From assembly GCA_019748055.1 (NCBI GenBank), contig JAIEQC010000039.1, positions 1 to 57,089 on the forward strand: a DNA stretch of 57,089 nt. The letters run 5' to 3'. Below are positions 1 to 9,213 of this stretch, piece by piece; position 1 is the first letter of the stretch; every line of letters starts with the position of its first letter. The notes below the pieces were generated by a model that was not told where the DNA came from, did not search any database, and saw only the letters and a list, made by a program, of their open reading frames with translations. This DNA is from Caulobacteraceae bacterium (lineage in GTDB: Bacteria; Pseudomonadota; Alphaproteobacteria; Caulobacterales; Caulobacteraceae). A program made the translations under genes and the position numbers.

Positions 1-1123
1 CTCGCGCGAGCAGCGCCTGTCGGGGCTGGAGCGCGCCCGCGACGGGTGGGCCGCGCGGTCGAAGGACGGCGCGGCGCGGATCAAGGCGCTGGAAGCCGAC
101 GCGGCCCGCACCCTGTCGCTGCTCGAGACCGCCCGCGCGGCGCCGGAGGCCCTGGCGCAGAAGCGGTCCGGTTTGATGGACGCCCTCACGTCAGCCGAGA
201 CCCGCCGCCGGGCCGCCGCCGACGCCCTGTCGGTCGCCGAGGGCGCCGCGCAGGACGCCGACCGCGCCGCCCGCACCGCCGAGGCCGAGGCCGGAAAGGC
301 GCGTGAGATCCGCGCCGGTCTGGCCGCCCATGCCGAGGCCGCCGCCGCCCGGCTGGCCGAAGCCGACCAGAAGGTGCGCGAGACGGCGCAGATGTCGCCC
401 GAGGAGCTGGGCCAGAAGCTGACCGACGAGGCCGTGGCCCGCCCGCCGGACGCCGCCGGCGCCGAGAGCCTGCTGTACGGTCTGGAGCGCGAACGCGAGG
501 CCCTGGGCGCCGTCAACCTGCTGGCCGAGGAGGAGGCCCGCGAGAGCGAAGACCGGCTGCAGACCATGCGCGGCGAACGCGCCGACCTCACTTCAGCCAT
601 CGCCAAACTGCGCGACGGGATCGACGAGCTGAACGCCGAGGGCCGGGAGCGCCTTCTGGCCGCGTTCGACGTCATCAACGACAATTTCAAGACCCTGTTC
701 GAGGCCCTGTTCGACGGCGGTCAGGCCGAGCTGAAACTGGTCGAGAGCGACGATCCGCTAGAGGCCGGGCTGGAGATCTTCGCCTGCCCGCCCGGGAAGC
801 GGCTGGCGGTCATGAGCCTGATGTCCGGCGGGGAGCAGGCGCTGACGGCGGCGGCGTTGATCTTCGCCGTCTTCCTGGCCAATCCGGCGCCCGTCTGCGT
901 GCTGGACGAGGTCGACGCCCCGCTGGACGACGCCAACGTCGACCGCTTCTGCCGCATGCTGGACGAGATGCGGAAGCGCACCGACACGCGCTTCATCGTC
1001 ATCACCCACAATCCGGTGACCATGAGCCGGATGGACCGCCTTTACGGCGTCACCATGCCGGAACGCGGCGTGTCGCAGCTGGTCGGGGTGGATCTGAAGC
1101 AGGCGGAAAAGCTGGTGGCCTAA
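1..1123 (+). CDS. smc: Chromosome segregation ATPase SMC, C-terminal part (5' end outside window)
   Basis: The last ~373 codons of an SMC protein enter from the left edge. SMC dimers form the bacterial condensin-like ring that organises and segregates the chromosome. The first ~200 residues are Ala/Glu/Arg-rich heptad-like coiled coil. The head-domain half follows: an ABC signature LMSGGEQAL, a Walker B strand [13 protein letters not shown], and a switch histidine in FIVITHNP. The reading frame is open from base 2, so only the 5' part is missing because of the window edge. The stop overlaps the stop of the convergent glycosyltransferase gene by 4 bp, so transcription from the two sides meets here. 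The family assignment is secure. Confidence 0.95.
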   Translation, partial: SREQRLSGLERARDGWAARSKDGAARIKALEADAARTLSLLETARAAPEALAQKRSGLMDALTSAETRRRAAADALSVAEGAAQDADRAARTAEAEAGKAREIRAGLAAHAEAAAARLAEADQKVRETAQMSPEELGQKLTDEAVARPPDAAGAESLLYGLEREREALGAVNLLAEEEARESEDRLQTMRGERADLTSAIAKLRDGIDELNAEGRERLLAAFDVINDNFKTLFEALFDGGQAELKLVESDDPLEAGLEIFACPPGKRLAVMSLMSGGEQALTAAALIFAVFLANPAPVCVLDEVDAPLDDANVDRFCRMLDEMRKRTDTRFIVITHNPVTMSRMDRLYGVTMPERGVSQLVGVDLKQAEKLVA

Positions 1124-1866
1124 CGGGCGAATGCCCGTTTCAAGTCCCGGAGGGCGGGTCCGGCCAGCGCCCACGGTTCGACCACATAGCGGTGGAAGAG
1201 GCGCTTCGGATCGGCGGTCAGGCGAAACAGCCACTCCAGTCCCAGCCGCCCCATCCAGCGCGGTGCGGCCCTCTGGACCCCGGCCTCATAATCGAAGGCG
1301 GCGCCGACGTTCAGGACGACGCAGTCCGGCAAGGCGTCCAGATGATCCGCGATCCACAGTTCCTGGCGCGGCATGCCCATGCCGACCATGAGCACGTTCG
1401 GCTTGAAGGCCGCGATCTCTTTTAGAACCGCCGCATTGTCCGACGAACCGGCGGTCGCATCGAAATGCCCGTGCCGCGTCCAGATGCAGACGCCGGGACG
1501 CTTGCGCCCGATCCGCTGCGCCGCCTCTTCCGCCACCCCCGGCGCGCCGCCCAGATAGAAGACGCGCCATCCCTCGCGGTCGGCCAAACTCCAGAAATGA
1601 TCCCGCCAGTCCAGATAGGTGCAGCGGTGCATTGGACGGGCCGCCAGCCTCAGAAGGCGCGCGAAGGCGAGCAGCGGACGCGAATCCACCTCGATCAGAT
1701 CCGCCCTGCCGTAGAAGCGACGCAGCTGAGGCGTGGAACGCAGAAGGGCCAGGCTGTGCAGGTTGTGGTTGGCGATGACCGTCTTTCGCCCCTCCTGAAC
1801 CCAACGACGCATCCAAAGCATCACCTCTTCGGGGCGGACCAGATCCATGGCCTCTCCGAGGATCAT
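1120..1866 (-). CDS. WecG/TagA/CpsF family glycosyltransferase
   Basis: A 248-residue member of the WecG/TagA/CpsF (GT26) family, which transfers a sugar (ManNAcUA, ManNAc and similar) to a lipid-linked carrier during surface polysaccharide or teichoic acid assembly. Family landmarks visible: [12 protein letters not shown] near residue 40, the VDSRPLLAF segment holding the conserved Asp, [14 protein letters not shown], and [18 protein letters not shown]. The frame is open further upstream, with another ATG at 1971, but the ATG at 1866 has a strong GGAGGAG ribosome site 3 nt upstream and gives the usual family length. There are no other polysaccharide genes nearby, so the glycan made is unknown. 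Holdfast or capsule synthesis are possible in a Caulobacterales host, but that is inference. Confidence 0.88.
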   Translation of the reverse strand: MILGEAMDLVRPEEVMLWMRRWVQEGRKTVIANHNLHSLALLRSTPQLRRFYGRADLIEVDSRPLLAFARLLRLAARPMHRCTYLDWRDHFWSLADREGWRVFYLGGAPGVAEEAAQRIGRKRPGVCIWTRHGHFDATAGSSDNAAVLKEIAAFKPNVLMVGMGMPRQELWIADHLDALPDCVVLNVGAAFDYEAGVQRAAPRWMGRLGLEWLFRLTADPKRLFHRYVVEPWALAGPALRDLKRAFAR

Positions 1867-2205
1867 GACGCGCTCCTCCGGCCGTCGCGCCTGGCGGTGC
1901 GGCGTGCGCTCTCGGCGCCGCCGATCGGGGGCTGCAGAAACCACAGTGAGGGCGAGTGTTTCCTCGAACATGGCGCGACCCTGCCACGCGCCGCTGAAGG
2001 TGGGGTTCCCGGACGCAGTTAATGGAACGTCGTCAGATGAAGTCAGTGTCCCGCGCCGGAAGCCTGCGATATCGCCGGTTTTGAAAGCGCGACGGCGAAG
2101 ACACAGTCGGCGCGTCTCAACAGCCACGCTGCTGGGCAGGACACGGGTATGGCGCCATGGTGGCGACAGGAGCCCCAAGGGCCCGCATCATCGAGAGAGA
2201 CGACC
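1867..2205. other. Divergent intergenic region, no gene recognised
   Basis: About 339 bp between the glycosyltransferase start and the first small secreted-protein gene, so it must carry promoters in both directions. The reading frame upstream of the glycosyltransferase stays open through much of it but lacks family similarity. No clear hairpin, repeat or known operator was recognised. Confidence 0.5.
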
Positions 2206-2565
2206 ATGATCCTTGCCGCAATCGCAGCCGCCGCCCTGTCGGGGCCCGCCCCGCTCGCTCCCGTGCAAGATCCGCTGACCTTCGATCAGACGGTCAGCTG
2301 CGCCGCCATGTTCTTCGTGCAGTCCAAGCAGTTGACCGTCCCGGAAGAGGTCGAGGCCTTCGAGATGGGCATGGTCGAGATGATCACTCGCGCCGAGGGC
2401 ATGAACTCCGGCCTGACCCAGGATCAGATCATCGAGCAGGCGGCCGTTCAGGCCGACGAGATGATCACGCGCATCGAGGCCGCGCCGAACGCGGACGCCA
2501 AGGCCGGCGTCATCGTGAACTGGGGCCCCGGCATGGTCGCCTGCATCGACGCCGTCCTGGCCTGA
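2206..2565 (+). CDS. Small secreted protein, first of a tandem paralogous pair
   Basis: A 119-residue protein of unknown function. The start chosen is the ATG at 2206, preceded by GAGAGA at a suitable distance. Translation from there gives an immediate short hydrophobic signal-like segment (MILAAIAAAALSG) ending near a proline/alanine-rich cleavage region. The mature part starts around QDPLTFDQ, contains the motif TVSCAAMFF near residue 30, and ends with WGPGMVACIDAVL. The same landmarks recur in the next gene (QDPMTYEN, YVSCAALFF, HGPGIDACLNEVL), so the two are tandem duplicates. Each has one Cys near each end of the mature chain, which could form a disulfide in the periplasm. The intergenic gap is only 19 bp, suggesting one transcript. 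Confidence 0.7.
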   Translation: MILAAIAAAALSGPAPLAPVQDPLTFDQTVSCAAMFFVQSKQLTVPEEVEAFEMGMVEMITRAEGMNSGLTQDQIIEQAAVQADEMITRIEAAPNADAKAGVIVNWGPGMVACIDAVLA

Positions 2566-2584
2566 TCAAACCGGAATCCTGCAG

Positions 2585-2962
2585 ATGTCCCTGACCGCCG
2601 CCGCCCTCGCTTCCGCCCTCGCCTTCTGGCCCGCGCCCGCTCCAGCGACGGCGCAAGACCCGATGACGTATGAGAACTACGTATCCTGCGCCGCCCTGTT
2701 CTTCCAGGTCGCGGCCGACACCGACGACGCCGAGTTGAAGGAGGCTCTGGAGTCCGCAGTCGGCGTCATGCTGGTTCGCGCCACGCCCCTGGGCGAGGCC
2801 AAGGGCAAGACCGGAGACCAGGTGGTGGAAGACGCAGCGATCGAGTCGGTCGGCCTGGAAGACGCCATCGCCAACCTGTCCGGCGACGCGCGCGCCAACC
2901 GCGTCCGCTCGCACGGGCCAGGCATCGACGCCTGCCTGAACGAAGTCCTGACCGAACGCTGA
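2585..2962 (+). CDS. Small secreted protein, second of a tandem paralogous pair
   Basis: A 125-residue paralogue of the preceding gene with the same layout: a hydrophobic N-terminus with a probable signal peptidase site after ATAQ (residues 21-24), a conserved SCAALFF block, a predicted helical middle, and a C-terminal GPGIDACLNEVL block. Only the N- and C-terminal Cys blocks are well conserved between the two copies and the middle has diverged, pointing to an old duplication. The function is unknown and no enzyme motif is visible. It ends 3 bp before the convergent stop of murG, so it closes a divergently transcribed pair next to the cell-wall cluster without being part of it. Confidence 0.7.
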   Translation: MSLTAAALASALAFWPAPAPATAQDPMTYENYVSCAALFFQVAADTDDAELKEALESAVGVMLVRATPLGEAKGKTGDQVVEDAAIESVGLEDAIANLSGDARANRVRSHGPGIDACLNEVLTER

Positions 2963-2965
2963 GGC

Positions 2966-4039
2966 TCAGCTCCGGCCAGCCGTCGCTTCGACCAGGTCGG
3001 CGAGACGCGCGGCCGCGTCCGGGATCGCAACGGATCGCGCCCCTGCCGACATGGCGGATAGACGCCTCGGATCGGCCAAGACGTCGGACAGGATCGACGT
3101 GAGCCGCTGCGGCGTCGCCTCGCGTTCCGGAATGCTGATTGCGGCGCCCGCTTCCACCAAAGAGCGGGCGTTCAAGGTCTGGTGGTCATCGGTGGCGATG
3201 GCCAAGGGAATCAGAACCGACGGCATGGCCGCAACTGCCAACTCGGCGCACGTAGACGCGCCTGCGCGGCCGATCAGCAGATGCGTGGTCGTCAGCAAGC
3301 CTGCCATGTCCCGAAAGAAGGGCGCGACCTCAGCCTTGATTCCCGTCTCCAGATAGACCTGCCGCGCCGCCTCCAGACTCTCCGTCCTGGATTGCTGAAA
3401 AACCTCCAGACGCGACCTCAGTGCCGTGGGAAGAGCGGCCAGAGCTTGCGGCACGGCCTCCGACAACAGCCGCGCGCCCTGACTGCCGCCCGTCACGAGA
3501 ACACGTATTGGACCGCCGTCCCTAGGCGGAGAATAAACGCGATCGAACAGGGGGCGGATTTCTGGACGGATCGGGCTGCCAACGACGTGAGCGCCCTCTC
3601 GCCCCACGATCGGGAAGGTGGACGCGACGGCGCTCACGCGATCCGCGAGCAGCCGGTTGGTGCGCCCGAGCACGGCGTTCTGTTCGTGGATAACGGTCGG
3701 TCGGCGATCCATCAGCGCCGCGATCAGAGCCGGCGCCGAGGGGTAGCCTCCGAAGCCGACGACCACCTTCGCCGCGGACCCGCGGAATGCCGCACGGGCC
3801 TGCCGGGCGCCTCTGAGGATCGCCAGGCCCGCCTTGACCAACCCCACAGGCCCTCGGCCCGTCGCCGCGTCCAAAAACAGGCGGTCGTCGGCGGGAAAGC
3901 CGTGGGCGAATTTCTCGCCCCTGTGGTCGGTGGCGAGGATCACGCGCCAACCGCGCGCGGACATCTCCCGCGCCAGAGCCTCCGCGGGAAACATGTGTCC
4001 GCCGGTGCCCCCGGCGGCGACGACGCAGGTCCGGCTCAT
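2966..4039 (-). CDS. murG: UDP-N-acetylglucosamine--lipid I GlcNAc transferase MurG
   Basis: MurG (357 aa) adds GlcNAc to lipid I at the inner face of the cytoplasmic membrane, giving lipid II. The N-terminal glycine loop GGTGGH lies at residues 10-15. The HEQNAVLGRTNRLL segment and the C-terminal donor-binding stretch around GRAGASTCAELAVA are typical of GT28 MurG. It is the last gene of the minus-strand cluster; its ATG overlaps the ftsW stop by 4 nt (ATGA), indicating translational coupling. In most Caulobacterales-type dcw clusters murC would be expected next, but here the following genes are unrelated and convergent. Confidence 0.97.
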   Translation of the reverse strand: MSRTCVVAAGGTGGHMFPAEALAREMSARGWRVILATDHRGEKFAHGFPADDRLFLDAATGRGPVGLVKAGLAILRGARQARAAFRGSAAKVVVGFGGYPSAPALIAALMDRRPTVIHEQNAVLGRTNRLLADRVSAVASTFPIVGREGAHVVGSPIRPEIRPLFDRVYSPPRDGGPIRVLVTGGSQGARLLSEAVPQALAALPTALRSRLEVFQQSRTESLEAARQVYLETGIKAEVAPFFRDMAGLLTTTHLLIGRAGASTCAELAVAAMPSVLIPLAIATDDHQTLNARSLVEAGAAISIPEREATPQRLTSILSDVLADPRRLSAMSAGARSVAIPDAAARLADLVEATAGRS

Positions 4040-5232
4040 GCGCGGCGCATCCGCTTGGTCAACTCATCCCACGGCCACTGCATGGGGCCGGGCTCATAGG
4101 CCCCCGGCCGCTTGCGGGTCAGGGCCAGGGCGAACCCCATCGTCAGCCCCATCGCCAGCATGGACGAGCCGCCGTAACTGATGAAGGGCAGGGTCATGCC
4201 CTTGGTGGGGATCAGGTTCAGGTTCACCGCCACATTGATGCAGGCCTGCAGCCCGATCAGCATGAAGAGCCCTGCCGCAGCCGTCTGTTCGAACGGGTCG
4301 CGCAGGCGCAGCGCCCGGCTGAGCCCCCGCACGACGATGAAGGCGTACAGGCCGATGATCAGCAGCGACAGCATCAGGCCGAACTCCTCGGCGCCGACGG
4401 AGTAGATGAAGTCGGTGTGCAGGTCGGGCACGTGGCGCTTCATGACGCCCTCGCCCACGCCGCGCCCGACCAGGCCCCCGGCGCGGATGGCCTCCGAGGC
4501 ACGGTCGATCTGGTGGGTGTCCTCCACGCCGGGAGCCACGAACTTGGCCACGCGGGCGCGCACGTGGTCGAAGGCGAAATACAGGCTGACGACGCCGGCC
4601 ATGACCGCGCCGCCCAGCGCCAGCATCCACTTGAACGGCACCCCGGCCATGAAGAAGACGGCCATGAAGGTGGTGGTGATCAGCAGCGTCTGGCCGATGT
4701 CCGGCTGCATCAACAGCAGGCCGACGGTGACCGCATAGGCGACGAAGGCGATGGTGACGCCGGGCACGCCCTGCCCCTTCTGCGCTTCGGCGAACATCCA
4801 GGCGGAAAAGACGATGATGGCCGGCTTGGCGAACTCGCTGGGCTGCAAACCGAAGGGCCCGATGTTGATCCACCGCGCCGCGCCCTTGGCCTCGTGCCCG
4901 ATGAAGGGCAGCAGCAGCATCACCCCGATCGCGCCCAGAAGCGCCAGCACGGCGATGCGGCGCACGCCGCGCGGGCTGAGCAGCGACGTCGTCAGCATGG
5001 CGCCCAGCCCCATGACGACGAAGACGATCATGCGGATGGAATAGTGGAAGGGATCGGTGATCCCGTCCTCGGCCAGGATGGCGGCGGGGCTGGAGGCGAA
5101 CGACAGCGACACGCCGATGAACATCAGCGCAAGCGCCGCGCCCAGCAGGCCGCGATCCACCGTCCAGAACCACTTGGCGAGCGCGCTCTGGTCGGACCGG
5201 GAAAAGGCGGGCGTGTAGGCCTGGCTGGTCAT
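4036..5232 (-). CDS. ftsW: Septal peptidoglycan polymerase FtsW (SEDS family)
   Basis: A 398-residue polytopic membrane protein of the SEDS family. FtsW polymerises lipid II glycan strands at the septum with its partner FtsI. About ten hydrophobic segments are visible. The extracellular catalytic region contains DLHTDFIYSVGAEEFG with the conserved Asp, and the family signature LPFISYGGSSM lies near the C-terminus. It sits between murD (6-bp gap) and murG (4-bp overlap), the standard dcw position, which favours FtsW over the elongation paralogue RodA. No strong ribosome site precedes the ATG, so translation may rely on coupling with murD. Confidence 0.96.
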   Translation of the reverse strand: MTSQAYTPAFSRSDQSALAKWFWTVDRGLLGAALALMFIGVSLSFASSPAAILAEDGITDPFHYSIRMIVFVVMGLGAMLTTSLLSPRGVRRIAVLALLGAIGVMLLLPFIGHEAKGAARWINIGPFGLQPSEFAKPAIIVFSAWMFAEAQKGQGVPGVTIAFVAYAVTVGLLLMQPDIGQTLLITTTFMAVFFMAGVPFKWMLALGGAVMAGVVSLYFAFDHVRARVAKFVAPGVEDTHQIDRASEAIRAGGLVGRGVGEGVMKRHVPDLHTDFIYSVGAEEFGLMLSLLIIGLYAFIVVRGLSRALRLRDPFEQTAAAGLFMLIGLQACINVAVNLNLIPTKGMTLPFISYGGSSMLAMGLTMGFALALTRKRPGAYEPGPMQWPWDELTKRMRRA

Positions 5233-5238
5233 GATTGA

Positions 5239-6687
5239 TCAACCATGTCCGAAAGGTGTGGCCCCGAGGTTAAGCACCGCCGCTCGGAACGCCTCGCCCC
5301 GCGCCTCGAAATCCGGGAACTGGTCGAAGCTGGCGGCGGCGGGGCTGAGCAGCACCACCTCCTCGCGCCCGGTCGCGGCGGCGGCGTGGTACGCCTGACC
5401 GACGGCGGTCGCCATGTCGCCGCTGATCCGGTGCGGCGTGTCGCCCAAGGCGGCGGCGAAGGGGCCCGCCGCCTCGCCGATCAGGAAGGCTTCCTGCACG
5501 CGGGGGAACAGGTCGTCGAGGTCGTCGATCCCGCCGGCCTTCGCCCGCCCCCCGGCGATCCAGAAGCTGCGGGCGTAGCTGGCGAGCGCCTGCCGCGCCG
5601 CGTCGGCGTTGGTGGCCTTGGAGTCGTTGACGAAGGTGACCTTGCCGAGACGACCGACCGGCTCCATCCGGTGCGCGAGGCCGGGGAAGGAGAGGAGGCC
5701 GGCGACGGCCCTATCCTGATCCACTCCGAGGCAGCCGGCCGCGACCAAAGCGAACGCGGCGTTCTGGGCGTTATGGCGACCGGCAAGCGCCCTAGCCGTG
5801 GTGAGGTCCGCCATTTGGGTCGGTTCCGCTCCCGGCTCCCCGACCATGCAGAGATATCCGGACCGGGCCAGAATGAGTGGTCCACCCACCTGCCAGACCG
5901 GATCGAGGCCGCCGGCACTTTCGGCAGCGGTCGAGACCGGAACGACGGACCAACCCTGCTCCACAGCTGGGTAGGTGACGGCCATAAAGACGGAGAGATC
6001 GTCCGTGCCGATCACTGCTGCGCCGCCCTCCTCTGGGCAGTTCGCGAATATCCGCGCTTTCGCCGCGACGTAGCCCTCCATCCCGCCGTGCCGGTCCAGA
6101 TGGTCCGGGGTGACGTTGGTCAGGATCGCCACGTCCGGCGCGAAGGTCGTCGTGAGGTCCAGCTGATAGCTTGAGACCTCGATCACATATACCGCGCCCG
6201 GCACAGGCGCAGGCAGGGCCAGCACGCCGATGCCGATGTTGCCGCCCATGTGCACCGTGAGGCCCGCCTGCTTCAGCACCCAGGCGGTCAGCGCCGTCGT
6301 GGTCGACTTGCCGTTGGTGCCGGTGATCGCCACCACCTTCGGCCGCTCGCCCTCCGGCAGCGCCGCGATGGCTCGCGCGAACAGCTCCACGTCGCCGACG
6401 ATCTCGACGCCCCCGGCCTTGGCCTTGTCGACCGTCCAGTGCGGCTTGGGGTGCGTCAGCGGCACGCCGGGGGACAACACGAGAGCGGCGAACTGGCTCC
6501 AGTCGGCGGCGGTCAGGTCCTCGACCGTGAACCCTTCGGCTTCCGCCTGCAGGCGGCTGGAGATGCCGTCGTCCCACAGCACCGGCTCGGCCCCGCCGGC
6601 CTTCAGCGCGCGCGCCGCCGTCAGCCCCGACCGTCCCAGGCCGAAGACCGCGACGCGCCGCCCCTCGAAGCCGGGGACCGCGATCAT
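5239..6687 (-). CDS. murD: UDP-N-acetylmuramoyl-L-alanine--D-glutamate ligase MurD
   Basis: A 482-residue cytoplasmic Mur ligase that adds D-glutamate to UDP-MurNAc-L-Ala. The Rossmann-like N-terminal domain starts with VAVFGLGRSGL (residues 12-22). The ATP-binding loop AITGTNGKST spans residues 120-129, and the NVTPDHLDRHGG segment is characteristic of Mur ligases. The protein is slightly longer than the usual 440-470 residues. It is separated from mraY by a single base and from ftsW by 6 bp, so it lies inside the single dcw transcript. Confidence 0.96.
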   Translation of the reverse strand: MIAVPGFEGRRVAVFGLGRSGLTAARALKAGGAEPVLWDDGISSRLQAEAEGFTVEDLTAADWSQFAALVLSPGVPLTHPKPHWTVDKAKAGGVEIVGDVELFARAIAALPEGERPKVVAITGTNGKSTTTALTAWVLKQAGLTVHMGGNIGIGVLALPAPVPGAVYVIEVSSYQLDLTTTFAPDVAILTNVTPDHLDRHGGMEGYVAAKARIFANCPEEGGAAVIGTDDLSVFMAVTYPAVEQGWSVVPVSTAAESAGGLDPVWQVGGPLILARSGYLCMVGEPGAEPTQMADLTTARALAGRHNAQNAAFALVAAGCLGVDQDRAVAGLLSFPGLAHRMEPVGRLGKVTFVNDSKATNADAARQALASYARSFWIAGGRAKAGGIDDLDDLFPRVQEAFLIGEAAGPFAAALGDTPHRISGDMATAVGQAYHAAAATGREEVVLLSPAAASFDQFPDFEARGEAFRAAVLNLGATPFGHG

Positions 6688-6688
6688 C

Positions 6689-7798
6689 TCAGCGCAGCTT
6701 CAGCGTCGCAAGGCCCGCCAGCGCCAGCATGGCCGAGACGATCCAGAAACGGATGACCACCGTGGATTCCGGCCAGCCCATCTTTTCGAAGTGATGGTGG
6801 ATCGGCGCCATCAGGAAGACCCGCTTCTTCGTGGCCTTGAAATAGCCGACCTGGATCATCACCGAGGCCGCCTCCAGCACGAACAGGCCGCCGACGATGC
6901 CCAGCACCAGCTCGTGCTTGGTCATCACCGCCACCGCGCCCAGCGCGCCGCCCAGCGCCAGCGAGCCGGTGTCGCCCATGAATATCTTGGCCGGCGGGGC
7001 GTTGTACCAGAGGAAGCCCGTGCCGCCGCCGATGATGGCCGCCAGGAAGACCGCCAGCTCGCCCGCGCCGGGCACATGGTGGACGCCCAGATAGTCGGAG
7101 AAGACGAAGTTGCCGGTCAGGTAGGCGATCACGCCGAACGCCGCCGACGCCATCATCACCGGCACGATGGCCAGGCCGTCCAAGCCGTCGGTCAGGTTCA
7201 CGGCGTTGGAGAAGCCCACGATCGTGAAGGCCGCGAAGGCCACGTAGAACCAGCCGACGTTCAGCAGCACATCCTTGAAGAAGGGGAAGGCGATCGACGT
7301 CTCCAGCCCCGGCGACGTCGGCGAAGCCGTCATCCAGAGCACCGTCAGCACGCCCGCGATCACGGCCACGATGACCTGCCAGAACAGCTTCTGCTTGGAC
7401 GTAAGCCCGGCCGAGGTCTGCTTCGTGACTTTGGCGTAGTCGTCGATGAAGCCCAGCACGGCGAAGGCCGCGGTCACCAGCGACACGATCCAGATGTACG
7501 GATTGGTCAGGTCGCCCCACAGGAAAACCGCGACCGCGATGCCCGCGAGGATCATCAGGCCGCCCATAGTCGGGGTGCCGACCTTCGACAGATGGCTGAC
7601 AGGGCCGTCGTCGCGGATCGGCTGGCCCTTGCCCTGTTTGGTCCGCATCCAGCTGATGAAGCGGCTGCCCATGGCCACCGCCACGATCATGGCCGTCGCC
7701 ATGGCCAGGGCCACGCGCACCGTCTGGTACTGGACCAGGTTCAGCAGGGGATAATCCTGCGCCACGTCCGCGTAGTAGAGATACAGCAGGTAGAACAT
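6689..7798 (-). CDS. mraY: Phospho-N-acetylmuramoyl-pentapeptide transferase MraY
   Basis: A 369-residue polytopic membrane enzyme that links UDP-MurNAc-pentapeptide to undecaprenyl phosphate to make lipid I. Diagnostic motifs: [11 protein letters not shown] near the N-terminus, the Mg-binding [10 protein letters not shown] in the middle, and the histidine cluster [12 protein letters not shown] near the C-terminus. At least nine membrane segments are visible. The start ATG overlaps the murF stop by one base (TGATG). It precedes murD in the normal dcw order. Confidence 0.97.
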   Translation of the reverse strand: MFYLLYLYYADVAQDYPLLNLVQYQTVRVALAMATAMIVAVAMGSRFISWMRTKQGKGQPIRDDGPVSHLSKVGTPTMGGLMILAGIAVAVFLWGDLTNPYIWIVSLVTAAFAVLGFIDDYAKVTKQTSAGLTSKQKLFWQVIVAVIAGVLTVLWMTASPTSPGLETSIAFPFFKDVLLNVGWFYVAFAAFTIVGFSNAVNLTDGLDGLAIVPVMMASAAFGVIAYLTGNFVFSDYLGVHHVPGAGELAVFLAAIIGGGTGFLWYNAPPAKIFMGDTGSLALGGALGAVAVMTKHELVLGIVGGLFVLEAASVMIQVGYFKATKKRVFLMAPIHHHFEKMGWPESTVVIRFWIVSAMLALAGLATLKLR

Positions 7799-9213
7799 CA
7801 GGCGGTCCCCTCATCCGTCCGATCCAGATCCGCCAGGGCGCGCGCGATCTGCGACGCCTTCGACCCGTTCGATCCCTTGACCATCACCACGTCGCGCGGC
7901 GCGACCAGATCGCCGACCGCGTCGGCCAGGTCGGCGGCGGTCTCACGCCATTCGCCGCGCCGCTCGGGCGCGATCGCCTCATGCAGCGCGCGCATCTCCG
8001 GTCCGGCCGTGTGCACGACGTCCAGGCCCGCCGCCTCGATGCTCTCGGCCAGTCCGGCATGCAGCGCGTGAGACTGCCCGCCCAGTTCCAGCATGTCGGT
8101 CAGCATGACGATGCGCCGACCGCCCGGCTCGACCGCGCGCGCGCCGAGGCTGGCGAACCCCGCCTTCATCGACAGCGGATTGGCGTTGTAGCTCTCGTCG
8201 ATCAGGGTGAAGGCGCCGCGCGGCAGGCGCACGGTGCGCACCTGTCCTCGCCCGGCCAGAGGCGAGAAGCCGGCCAGCGCCTCCAGCCCGACATCGACCG
8301 GCACGTCCAGGGCGTCCAGCATAAGCAGCACGGCCAGGCTGTTCAGGCCCCAGTGGAAGCCGGACTGGCGCAGGCGGAAGACGTGATCGCGGCCCAGCAC
8401 GGTCGCCTCGACCCGAGCGCCGTCCGCGTCGGGCGTGAAGTCGATCAGGCGGGCGGCGTCGTCCTGCGACGTGCCGAAGGTCAGCACCCGCGCGCCCTTG
8501 CGCAGCGCGGCGCCGCGCAAAACCTCCAGCCAGGCGTTGTCGGCGTTGATCACCGCCGTGCCGCCGGGGCCCAGCCCCTCGAAGATGGCCGCCTTCTCGC
8601 GCGCGACGCCCGCCTCGCCGTCGTCGAAGGCCTCGATATGGACCGGCCCGACAGTGGTCACGCAGGCGGCGTGCGGCTGGACCATGCGAGCCAGCGGCCC
8701 GATCTCTCCCGGCGCGTTCATGCCGATCTCGAATATCGCCCGCTGCACCGTCGCGGGCATGCGCGCCAGCGTCAGCGGCACGCCGATGTGGTTGTTGAAG
8801 CTCTTGACCGAGCCGTGCGCCGGACCGGCCAGGTCCAGTCCGGCCTTGATGGCTTGGGTCACGCTGGTCTTGCCGACACTGCCGGTCACCGCGCCGCGTC
8901 GCACCTCGGGGGCCCGGTCGCGTGCCGCGGCGCCAAGCCGCTCCAGCGCCCTCAGCGTGTCGTCCACGACGATGCAGGGTCCGCCGTCCACCGGCCGCTC
9001 GACCAGGGCCCCTGCCGCGCCGGCCGCGAAGGCGCCGGCGGCGAACTCATGTCCGTCGCGCGCGCCGCGAAGGGCCACGAACAGGTCGCCCGGCTCCACC
9101 TCGCGGCTGTTGAAGGTGACGCCGTTCGCCTCGAACGCCCCGCCCTCGATCCGCCCCCCGACGGCCACGGCGATGTCGGTGGCGGTCCACAGCGGTCCTG
9201 CGGTCTCAAGCAT
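7798..9213 (-). CDS. murF: UDP-N-acetylmuramoyl-tripeptide--D-alanyl-D-alanine ligase MurF
   Basis: A 471-residue cytoplasmic Mur ligase that adds the D-Ala-D-Ala dipeptide and so completes the UDP-MurNAc-pentapeptide. The N-terminal domain has the [15 protein letters not shown] block at residues 36-50, shared with MurE. The P-loop TGSVGKTS spans residues 110-117; its Ser-Val in place of Thr-Asn is usual for Mur[13 protein letters not shown] motif lies in the C-terminal domain. The start overlaps the murE stop by 8 bp, so the two consecutive ligases are tightly coupled. Confidence 0.96.
   Translation of the reverse strand: MLETAGPLWTATDIAVAVGGRIEGGAFEANGVTFNSREVEPGDLFVALRGARDGHEFAAGAFAAGAAGALVERPVDGGPCIVVDDTLRALERLGAAARDRAPEVRRGAVTGSVGKTSVTQAIKAGLDLAGPAHGSVKSFNNHIGVPLTLARMPATVQRAIFEIGMNAPGEIGPLARMVQPHAACVTTVGPVHIEAFDDGEAGVAREKAAIFEGLGPGGTAVINADNAWLEVLRGAALRKGARVLTFGTSQDDAARLIDFTPDADGARVEATVLGRDHVFRLRQSGFHWGLNSLAVLLMLDALDVPVDVGLEALAGFSPLAGRGQVRTVRLPRGAFTLIDESYNANPLSMKAGFASLGARAVEPGGRRIVMLTDMLELGGQSHALHAGLAESIEAAGLDVVHTAGPEMRALHEAIAPERRGEWRETAADLADAVGDLVAPRDVVMVKGSNGSKASQIARALADLDRTDEGTA

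Noticed and set aside
1971..2178. Upstream starts for the glycosyltransferase (up to 104 more residues)
   Set aside because: The extension has no family similarity and the ATG at 1866 has a near-perfect ribosome site with normal family length.
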